A stretch of 64,000 bases of DNA, taken from positions 103,821 through 167,820 of the forward strand of contig QZLH01000034.1 of NCBI GenBank assembly GCA_003833135.1. The letters run 5' to 3'. This document shows positions 55,546-64,000 of this stretch, piece by piece (the first letter of the stretch is position 1; every line of letters starts with the position of its first letter). Source of the stretch: Oehlia diaphana. Taxonomy: Eukaryota > Glomeromycota > Glomeromycetes > Glomerales > Glomeraceae. The notes under the pieces are model-generated. The model saw nothing but the letters and a program-made list of their open reading frames with translations, ran no database searches and was not told the DNA's origin. The translations under genes were made by a program, and so were the position numbers.

Positions 55546-55580
<35 letters not shown>
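55454..55580. repeat. Tandem duplication within poly(T)
   Basis: The unit CGAAAAAAAA..GTTTGAAAAAAAGAA followed by a long T-run occurs twice in a row, starting at about 55451 and 55520. It lies 75-200 bases upstream of the copper ATPase start. Homopolymer lengths here are prone to sequencing error. Confidence 0.75.
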
Positions 55581-55583
<3 letters not shown>

Positions 55584-55819
55584 GATGGTACTAAGTATAA
55601 TATGTTGACTAATCTAATTTATTACCTAGTGTAACGTGCAACGGTTTTTATTAAAGTAACTAAAAAAACCGTTGCGAACTGCATATGACGCGAAAATTAT
55701 ACTTCTAATGACGTAATAAAATAATTACAATAACGTTGAAAGAGATTAATATGGTATATTATGGATTTAACAAGTATTTAATTGCATGTTATAAAACCAT
55801 TATAAAGAATCGAATTTTA

Positions 55820-55899
55820 ATTTCATACATTGTCATACATATTATATTGTGTGATATAAAAGATTGTACAAGGTCCACATGTATGACAATGTATGAAAT
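55820..55899. repeat. Perfect 21-bp inverted repeat with 38-bp loop
   Basis: Arms 55820-55840 and 55879-55899 are exact reverse complements (core TCATACATTGTCATACAT). This could be a small MITE, a hairpin transcript or a binding site. It is too long to be chance even in AT-rich DNA. Confidence 0.75.
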
Positions 55900-56699
55900 G
55901 TTGATTTTTAGGGGGGTGTTCAGTAAATTATGTAACAAACATAAAGAAATAAATATAACATAAAATAACTAAAATGTTATATATATATATACGATTTATA
56001 TATAGTAACGCGATTTGTGAAATTGAATGGAAAAATGAGAGTTTTCTGATACACTTAGTTTTTATAGTTTATATAAATCTAAAAAAATTTGAACATGTAA
56101 AACATATATTAAACGATATGAAAGAATTAGTGTTATGTATTTTTAAAAAATTAAATACTATATAAAGATTACATTTTTTTTTTTTTTTTTTTTTATATAT
56201 ATTAATAGTTAAGAATTATTTATTTAAATTATGAAACTTTCGAATCGTAAAGTTTCATATAATCACGCAATATTATAAATTTTATAAATTTATGATTTCA
56301 TTCATTTTTTCCACATGTATCATAAATTCATTTATTATTGAATTTCTTTGACGAATCTGATTAATACAATGAAATGTAAACATTTGATATGCAGAAACGG
56401 TCCAGATAAGTCGGTCCCTTTTTTTGACATTTCTGGATATTATCCGGACTCATAAAGACAAATTTAGTAATGTTTTCCGTACATCAATTCTATTTTTTTT
56501 TTATAGGGATTAAAAAATACTTTACTTGTTTCAGATTTTATGTCATTTTTTCCTCATATGCGATTTGGTGTAATAAATAAATATAAAGACATGCATAAAA
56601 TATTAACTTTAATTCGTAACCTTACCCCTTTGATATTATATTATATAATAATACATATTTTTGATATAATTATTTATAACCAAGAATATTTTTATTGAT

Positions 56700-56809
56700 T
56701 GATGCATCCGGATCCACGCCAAATAGAAGTGTAAGGTAGATCCTAGTAACGTAACAGACTTATCACTTGCGTACGTCTACATACAGCCCTACAGATAAAA
56801 AAAAAAAAA

Positions 56810-56854
<45 letters not shown>
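56700..56854 (+). mobile_element. 97-bp poly(A)-tailed repeat, copy 2
   Basis: Bases 56700-56796 match 45589-45685 exactly and are followed by an A-run of almost 60 bases with one T. The 5' junction is visible: ordinary AT-rich sequence ends at TTTTATTGAT and the repeat begins. No clear target-site duplication is seen after the A-tail. Confidence 0.65.
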
Positions 56855-56857
<3 letters not shown>

Positions 56858-56977
56858 GTAAATCATACGACAATGGGACTTTAAATGATCGACTTCAAAT
56901 GTAAATTGTACAAATTGTACAACAGATTACCCGCTTCAGATTTAAAAATAAAATTAAAATTCTAACTTACTTTTACT

Positions 56978-57058
56978 TATCTTTTCCCTATTCTTTCTCT
57001 TTTTTTCCTCTTTTTTTTTTTTAATTTCCTTTTTTTATCTTTTCTTTCCCTTTAAACT
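56978..57058 (+). promoter_or_regulatory. Pyrimidine-rich leader of the F-box gene
   Basis: An almost unbroken C/T stretch (CTTATCTTTTCCC..CTTTCCCTTTAAACT) lies directly before the start codon at 57059. CT-rich blocks are common next to fungal transcription start sites, so this probably marks the core promoter or leader. Confidence 0.45.
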
Positions 57059-58879
57059 ATGGCATATTCAAAAATATCATTGGGAGATTTGCCTGAATTA
57101 GCAAATGAAATTATACATTATTTTCAAAATGATTTTTCAATGTTACATTCATGCGTTTTAGTTAATAGATTATGGTGTCGTATTGCAATCCCATTATTAT
57201 GGGAAGACCCATTTTCAATTCCTACAAAAAATTATAATTTTATTGGAATTTGTTTACGTAATTTGAACGAATATGATAAAACAAAATTAAACGAATATGG
57301 AATAAATAATAATTTATTTCAATTAAATACATTATTTAATTATTCTAGTTTTATTAAATGTTTAAATACATCTAAAATTAGTTATTCTATTGATAAGTGG
57401 ATTTTAACTTGTCAAAATTCTACTTCTTCATTTACATCACAAAATTCGAATTTTATTATTCAACAACAACAAAATAATTTTGGTCAATGTATTTTACCTC
57501 CTATTAAGAATTTATTTTTAAATTCTAATTCACAATCTTTACCTTCTTTATCAACTTTAAATTTACCAGGTTTTAATTCACGTTTTAAAATTAATGAAAA
57601 AAAACTTATTGATAATATTGAATTAAGAATGGAAATTATAAATTTTATTTATAAATCATTATTTAAAATTTTTATTCAAAATAATGTAAATTTAAATACT
57701 TTTGAAATTATATTAATAAGATTAAAAGATCATAATTATTTTAATGATATTTATGAAATAATTTCACAAAATCCTTTTTTTATTCGTGATATTAAAAATT
57801 TAAAATTTTCTTTTAAATATAGAAATATTAAATTAACAAATATTTACCTCTTTTTAAAATTTTTATATACAAATTGTAATTCAATTACAAATATTAATTT
57901 TCAATTTAAAAAGAGTGAAGATTCAATAATTGATACTATATCATCTCATATAATTAATTCAAGACAAAATCTTAAAAAAATTTTATTAGATTTTGATTCT
58001 TTACCTTTATATAATTCTTTATTATCTACTTTAAGATTATCAATTAATTGTTCAAATACTTTAAATACTATTACTTTTTATCATATTGATTTTAAAAATA
58101 TTTTAATCTTTAAAGAAATTTTTGAAAGATTAAATGTTTTAGAATCAATTCATATTATTGATTGTCATTCTTTAAATTTTGATTTTATTGAAAATATTGT
58201 TAATATTAACAAACCTATTAAATTAAGATCTTTATTTATTAATGAAATGTTACAAATTAAATGTTTTCAATTATTATTTCAAAAATCTGGTGATTATTTA
58301 GAAAATATTGGTTTTGGTAATCATTCTTTAAAAAAATCTTTAATTGAATTAATTATAAAATATTGTACAAAAATTAAATTTTTTGAATTACCTGGTTTTG
58401 ATTATAATAATTTTCAAAATATTTATTTAATTTTAGATTTAATTAGAAATTTTGGTCAAAATCTTAATTATCTTACTATTGGTTATGATCCTATTAGTTC
58501 TATTGTATTACAAAATTTGGGTCAAATTCTTCCTTTTAGATTAGAATATTTAAAATTATCTTTTATAATTAATAATATAAATGATTTTGAATCATTTTTA
58601 TTAAATTCTCAAAATACTTTTATTAATAAATTAGTTATTAGAAATGAGATACAAATAGGTGGTCATGATATTTTACCTTATATTAAAAAATATATTATGA
58701 TAAAGAGAAGAGTTAGATATTTAGCTTTTAAGATTACTTTTTTAAATGGAAATTTTAAAGATTTATCTTCTTTAATAGATGAAGTTAAACTTTTTAAATT
58801 ATATGGTATTAAGGTTTATAATTATGATATTTTAAATCTTCAAATTTATGATTATATTAAAGATGTTTATTTAGATTAA
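57059..58879 (+). CDS. F-box protein with leucine-rich repeats
   Basis: Intronless, 606 residues. The N-terminus is an F-box (about 9-50: LPELANEIIHYFQND..MLHSCVLVNRLWCRIAIPLLWEDPFS), the Skp1-binding element of SCF ubiquitin ligases. The rest is Asn/Ile/Phe-rich with irregular leucine-rich repeats, for example LNTITFYHIDFKNILIF, LESIHIIDCHSLNFDFIENI, LRSLFINEML and LEYLKLSFIINNIN. A Gln run (IIQQQQN) lies near 140. Codon use is extremely AT-rich (many AAT, ATT, TTA). Compared with the F-box protein at 28150-30204 it shares the F-box form (VNRxWCR..LW) and length class but lacks the acidic insert, so they are members of one large lineage-specific family and not close duplicates. Substrate unknown. 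The gene converges with the valyl-tRNA synthetase gene 165 bases away. Confidence 0.87.
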   Translation: MAYSKISLGDLPELANEIIHYFQNDFSMLHSCVLVNRLWCRIAIPLLWEDPFSIPTKNYNFIGICLRNLNEYDKTKLNEYGINNNLFQLNTLFNYSSFIKCLNTSKISYSIDKWILTCQNSTSSFTSQNSNFIIQQQQNNFGQCILPPIKNLFLNSNSQSLPSLSTLNLPGFNSRFKINEKKLIDNIELRMEIINFIYKSLFKIFIQNNVNLNTFEIILIRLKDHNYFNDIYEIISQNPFFIRDIKNLKFSFKYRNIKLTNIYLFLKFLYTNCNSITNINFQFKKSEDSIIDTISSHIINSRQNLKKILLDFDSLPLYNSLLSTLRLSINCSNTLNTITFYHIDFKNILIFKEIFERLNVLESIHIIDCHSLNFDFIENIVNINKPIKLRSLFINEMLQIKCFQLLFQKSGDYLENIGFGNHSLKKSLIELIIKYCTKIKFFELPGFDYNNFQNIYLILDLIRNFGQNLNYLTIGYDPISSIVLQNLGQILPFRLEYLKLSFIINNINDFESFLLNSQNTFINKLVIRNEIQIGGHDILPYIKKYIMIKRRVRYLAFKITFLNGNFKDLSSLIDEVKLFKLYGIKVYNYDILNLQIYDYIKDVYLD

Positions 58880-59044
58880 AAAAAAAAATGTTATTTAAAA
58901 AAAAAAAAATTTAAAATAGAATTTAAGAAAATTTGTATTTATTATTATACATTATGATGAAATTTTGTATTTTTATTTCAAAATTTTTATTTAATAAAAA
59001 AAAAATTTTTTTTTTTTCTATAAATAATACGACCATTACTAATA

Positions 59045-60002
59045 TCATTTTATCAAATCAATGTTCTTTTGTAACACATTTCTTTGTTCAATTAAGGATT
59101 CATATTTTTTCCTAAATATATATATTTATAATTAGAACATGCGTTATCAAAAATAATTTATAAACAATTCTTCAAATACATACCTATCTTTCTCTTTAGC
59201 AATTTCAGGAGCTTTTATTTCATATTCAGGATTTTCTGTCTTATTCTTTAATGAATCCAATTCTACATTAACTTTATCCAACTTTCTATTCAACTTTTTA
59301 AATTGTACATCTTTATCTGTATTATTTTTCTTTTGTAAAGACGATTGAATTTCATATATGGATGATATTGGTACGTATACTTTAAGATTCGATGATATGA
59401 AACTAACTGTAAAGTTACTTAATAAATTTTCATCCTAAAAATAAAAAAGTATTTTAAATAAATTATCTAATTAAAATAATTAACTTGTAAAGATTAACAA
59501 ATTTACCTGCGAATCAATAATCTTGACTTCAGAGGCTTGAATAAATTTTTGTATATCATTAAAATATTTTTTAATCGGACCTTGATTACTTATCAATTCT
59601 TGGTCATTGGTCCATATCGTAAAAGGCAAAGGGTGCCCTAATGGTATGTTGTTTCTTTGTCTTAGAGAACGTGAAGCACGGATAACATCTAAAACGGTCT
59701 AAATATATAAAAATTGAGAAGGTGTTGAGTCCGTTGAGTCCGATCCATTAAAATCTATAAAACCTATAAAAAATGAAAATTATTTTTGATTTACCTGCAT
59801 AGCGTCTTCAACTTTATCATCTTTCCATGTATTAAAATCTTCTATTTTAGGATATTCAGCCAACATAATCGATTCTGGTAAAGATTTATTTTCTGACTGA
59901 TTCACTAGACTTTGCCATAATTCCTAATAAAAATAACGGAATTTAATTAAAGATTATGCGATAATCGGAATCAATAGGTAATTATTCGTTAGATTTCCAC
60001 TC

Positions 60003-60034
<32 letters not shown>

Positions 60035-63000
60035 TGATAAATAAATAATGTCATACCTCAGTAATAAATGGCATAAAAGGGTGAAGTAATCTTAAAGAAG
60101 TATCCAAACATATTTCCAAAATCTTTAACGCAGCTTTTTGTGCCTAATAAAATAAATAAAATATAAATATTCGTAATTATTAATCGTTAATTATATAAGC
60201 AAGTACTTACTTTTACATCGATATCTCTCTGATTTCCGTATAAGACTGGTTTAATAAATTCCAAATAAACACCACACAAATCTCCGATAATAAAATTTCT
60301 AAGTATATCAGTTACTTCATGTAACTCTAATTTTTGAAATCCATTTTGAGAACATATTACTGTATTAGCTAATTTGGATAATATATATTTATCAACTAAT
60401 GATAAATGTTCGGTAAATCCGCATAGTGAAGAATCTGATATTGTTTTGTCTATTGATATAGTATGATTTAATGAATCGAATCTTTCATGTGCAAATTTAA
60501 ATAAATTCCATATTTTGTTGCAAAAATTTCCTGAAGATACAACGTTCGTTATATCTAAATTAATTTGACGTGTCTAATTCCAAAAAAGTGTTAATTTACG
60601 TTGAAATAAAGGAAATAAAACAAATTTTTGTAATAAATTAACCATCTAATTTTTGTCTAATTTACCTGTTGTGTATATAATATTAGACTAAATCTTAAAG
60701 AATCAGTTCCACATGCTTTGATACCTTCAGGAAATTCTTTCGCTAACAATTCAACGCTTTCATTTATTTCATTTTTTGGAAGATTACTATTGTATAATCC
60801 TTGTTGCATTTCTTCTAACGTTACACCTTCAATTACATGTATCGGATCTATAACATTCCCAAGTGATTTTGACATTTTACGTCCTTTTGAATCTCGAACC
60901 TAATAATTTACAAAAAAGAACTGATAAATTTTTTTAAAAAATTAATTATATAATTTTTTTAAAAAAAAAAATATTTACCATCGCATGTAATAAAATATTT
61001 TTAAAAGGTGGTTTTCCAGAAAAATACGTACACAACATTGTCATTCTAGATATCCAGAAAAACAAAATATCAAATCCTGACTCAACCATATCTGTGGGAT
61101 AATTTATCTATTAAAAGTGAATTGTTATTCTTAAATTATTGACATATTCAAAAAATAATCCGCTATAATAAACGAAGTACTTACGGGAATTTCATTACTT
61201 CCATTCCAGTGTAAAGCAGATAAAGGTAATAGAGCTGATGAAAACCAAGTATCTAATACGTCATCGTCCTAAAATAAGGTTGTTACTCGTTAAAAATAAA
61301 TTTTTAGAAAAATAAATAACAATTATCCTTACCTGTTTCAAAGCATAATTAGTCTGTAATGAGATTTTATTTTGTTTAAAGTATTCTTTGACAAGCTGAT
61401 CAGCCTCATTAGTTGAAGCAGCAGCAAACCACAATCCATCACCTAAATAAATAATGAAATAATAATTTATTTAGTAATTTATTTATGTATTTTTTTTTTT
61501 TTTAAAAAAAAAAAATTAATATAATTAATATTTATAATAACTTACTGGTTGATTGACCTTCGTATGATAAATGATATACAGGAATAGGATGACCCCACCA
61601 TAATTGTCTTGATATACACCAATCCTGTATATTCCCTATGTTATAAAAATTTTGAATCATGGTTAATAACGTTAAAAAAGTACCTCTACATCATGATTTC
61701 ATACACACTTAGCCATCTATTCCATTCTTCAGTATGGTAATTTGGTTTGATTACGATCTTTTTACTTTCAACATCATGTAAAGCTCTCTGAGCCATGTCT
61801 TTACATTTTAAATACCTGAAAAAACACAATATATATATATATTAGTCAATCATGTATGAATTTTAAATTTCAAATATTCATGACTTTACCACTGAGGTTG
61901 TAATAAAGGTTCAATCACATCTCCGGATCGAGAACATATTGCGATCCTCATTTCATGCTTCGTATCTTTTCCACGATAATATCCCAATGATTGTAACCTG
62001 TCAATGATTATTTTGCGTACATCGAATCTATCCTTATTCTGTTTAATCCAAAAAGGAATTTAATGAGATTAATACAGTAATTCTTTTTTAAAATAAAAGC
62101 ACCTAATGACTCCCTCTCGACTTACAATCAAATCGGTTATCCCACAGTTATCATTTAATGTCCCATTCTTATTAAATATATTTATAATAGGCAACTTATT
62201 CTTACGAGCACAAGCATAATCATTCGTATCATGCGCAGGAGTTACCTAGTTCAAATATATTATTAATTAAATAATGAATCTTAAAATTAAAAAAAAAGCC
62301 ATAATTATACATATATTCATTCGTTTACCTTTACAACACCCGTTCCAAATTCCATATCAACAAGTTCAGGATCACACACAATTGGAATTCTTTTATTAAG
62401 CAGAGGATGCATAACATGTTTTCCATGTAAACTCTATAATATTTAAAAGAACGTTAGCAATATAACTTGAATTGCGTTTAATTTCTTTTTAATTCATACC
62501 TTGTAACGATGGTCATCAGGATGTATAGCAACAGCAGTATCTCCTAAAATTGTTTCAATCCTCGTCGTGGCCACAACTAATTCTTTCACATTAGAAATGC
62601 TATCAGCTACAGGATACGCAAATCTATGAAGAACACCGAACTCAACTCTTAAATAAAAAAAAATGTTATAAAAATAATTAATCACTATCTGCCACAAAAT
62701 AATGTAGGAAAAAATTTGAATCTTCTAATTACTCCTCTTCTCTTCCAGGTAATTTCAAAAAAGTCTGTTCGGAAATAGATTTGTAATCTACCTTTGCGAA
62801 ATCATGGTTAAAATATTGAATATAACATAAATTTACTAATAATAATAAAAAAAGTTTATCTTACTTCGATATCGGAAATAACAGTTCCTAAAGCACAACA
62901 CCAATTTACTAATCGAGTATCCCGATAAATCATTCCATCATTATACAATTTAATGAACGCATTCGTTACTGCTTTTGAGCGTGGAGCATCCATTGTAAAA

Positions 63001-63976
63001 AATAAATTATTCCAATCCAATGAAGAACCCAAACGTCTCTTAAATAATATAAATAACGTTAATTTAATAAATAAAATAATATAAAAAAAAGGATAAATCT
63101 GTTAATCACCAATTGCTTAATTATCTTGTCACCATGAAGTTCACGCCAATTCCAAACTTCCTTGACAAAATTCTCTCTTCCAAGATCATGTCGAGTAATC
63201 TACCAGGTAAAAATTTTATTGTTTAAATTTTTCTTTTATTACAAATATTAAATAAATATCATTCATTATTACATTTCTTTCATTGAAAAGTTTTTTTTCG
63301 ATAACCGATTGCATTCCAATACCAGCATGATCTGTTCCAGGTATCCAAGACACATTATATCCAGACATTCGATACCATCTACTTAAAGCATCCTATCAAA
63401 AATATTATTTTAATTCCAACATTTTATAAAATAACCGATAGATCAACATTAGATTATTTGTTCTTTATCTTACTTGTATACTAAATGTCAACGCATGTCC
63501 TATATGTAAAGATCCTGTAACGTTTGGAGGTGGTGAAAGCATAATAAAATTTTTTTGATCCTCATAATCCAAATTCGTTGATCCAAAGAATCCTTAATTA
63601 AATAATAAATAAATAAAAATTTGATGATTATATGATTAATTGTTTAATTGAGCATACCTTTATGATCCCACCAATCATACCATCCCTGTTCAACTATGGC
63701 CTTTACAAAAATTGAAAAGTTTAATAATATTATTATTAAAAAAGTTTTAATTATATATTTAAATTTTTTTTTTTTTATCTTAATTAATCTTACTGGATCA
63801 TAACTTCTTCCTAATTTTTTTGACGGTTTTTGTACATTATTTTGTAATATTTTTGATTTTATTTCATAATTTTCTGATAAATTTGTAAATTTTTGATGAA
63901 ATTTAATAAAAAAAAAATTATTATTCCTTTTAAAGATATAATTTTTTCTTATATTAAAAAAAAGACTCGAAAACAT
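59045..63976 (-). CDS. VAS1: Valyl-tRNA synthetase, probable mitochondrial leader
   Basis: Class Ia synthetase that charges tRNA-Val and edits mischarged Thr. I resolved 23 exons: 63976-63794, 63700-63658, 63592-63474, 63392-63273, 63199-63110, 63038-62865, 62791-62733, 62647-62500, 62433-62329, 62245-62126, 62038-61890, 61815-61709, 61635-61546, 61442-61333, 61268-61185, 61107-60979, 60899-60666, 60573-60211, 60143-60057, 59923-59795, 59698-59507, 59434-59184, 59111-59045. They sum to 1050 codons plus stop, in frame. HIGH is at 105-108 ([13 protein letters not shown]) and KMSKS at 618-622. Editing-domain ([28 protein letters not shown]) and catalytic ([26 protein letters not shown]) motifs are intact. 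The C-terminus is the usual coiled coil. Residues 1-40 are basic and Phe/Asn-rich without acids early, like a mitochondrial presequence, with no second Met before the core, so a dual-start arrangement is not evident. Confidence 0.94.
60003..60034. repeat. Intronic T14-A18 tract
   Basis: A T-run passing straight into an A-run lies in intron 19 of the synthetase gene. Others lie in introns 14 (about 61490-61515) and 16 or 17 (about 60953-60971). Confidence 0.8.
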
Positions 63977-64000
63977 ATTTCCAAGAAAAAAAATGGAGGA

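Larger units (their letters stand above)
55378..56699. other. Intergenic, with poly(T) duplication and a perfect inverted repeat
   Basis: Promoter side of the copper ATPase. It contains the duplicated CGAAAAAAAAAAGTTTGAAAA...poly(T) unit and the 21-bp inverted repeat listed separately. No gene is supported; the frames at 55736-55963 and 55974-56165 are AT-rich noise. Confidence 0.5.

Noticed and set aside
59112..59184. Synthetase ending at the in-frame TGA at 59149-59147
   Set aside because: A GTATGT donor and TTTAG acceptor lead to a last exon (59111-59045) that supplies the expected C-terminal coiled coil.

Overview
The window looks like nuclear DNA from a very AT-rich, intron-rich fungus. 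An arbuscular mycorrhizal fungus (Glomeromycotina, Rhizophagus-like) fits best. The reasons are short GT..AG introns with T-rich 3' ends, long dA/dT tracts everywhere, leucine-rich-repeat-type F-box genes, and a fungal gene set: sphingolipid desaturase, hybrid histidine kinase, Kre9/Knh1-like secreted protein, CCC2-type copper ATPase. The genus is inferred from style and composition, not from a search. The window carries one single-base N (12245) and one N gap (45067-45588).

Layout. 1-3.4 kb is gene-free except for a ~1.03-kb element with a tRNA-like head, read on the minus strand. 3.4-4.7 kb holds a two-exon sphingolipid delta-4 desaturase (minus). 6.4-6.9 kb holds a small single-pass membrane protein (minus). 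7-15 kb has no convincing gene, but contains a poly(A)-ended retroelement-like remnant (13.7-14.5 kb) and a small inverted-repeat element (11.7 kb). 15.2-15.7 kb encodes a small CsbD/Hmp1-like stress protein (plus). 19.8-21.6 kb is a nine-exon DPH7 (diphthamide pathway) gene and 22.0-25.4 kb a large intronless DUF3712/Tag1-like membrane protein, both minus. A small membrane protein with an unresolved 3' end sits at 26.3-26.7 kb.

28.1-30.2 kb is an F-box protein with a very acidic insert. 31.5-32.3 kb is a four-exon secreted Kre9/Knh1-like protein. 33.6-34.3 kb is a degenerate tandem-repeat array that runs into the last exon of a six-exon family-1 glycosyltransferase (34.3-36.7 kb). 37.8-41.3 kb is a three-exon hybrid histidine kinase whose receiver domain is split by a long Ser-rich insert. 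43.2-44.9 kb is a 584-residue protein I do not recognise. 45-52 kb is an accessory desert with the assembly gap, a 107-bp exact duplication, a 97-bp poly(A)-tailed repeat and a series of inverted-repeat elements. 52.0-55.4 kb is an intronless copper P-type ATPase. 57.1-58.9 kb is a second F-box protein. 59.0-64.0 kb is a complete 23-exon valyl-tRNA synthetase that converges on that F-box gene.

The genes are single eukaryotic transcription units, not an operon. Most are housekeeping (lipid, translation, metal transport, signalling) with lineage-expanded F-box genes between them. I found no single unmistakable new system. The most unusual items are the split receiver domain, the glycosyltransferase tail apparently made from the neighbouring tandem repeat, the tRNA-headed element with 13-bp flanking duplications, the 97-bp poly(A)-tailed repeat beside the gap, and a foldback element with telomere-like repeats inside. 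Exon boundaries were read by eye from splice sites, reading frame and family similarity; all lengths follow from those choices.
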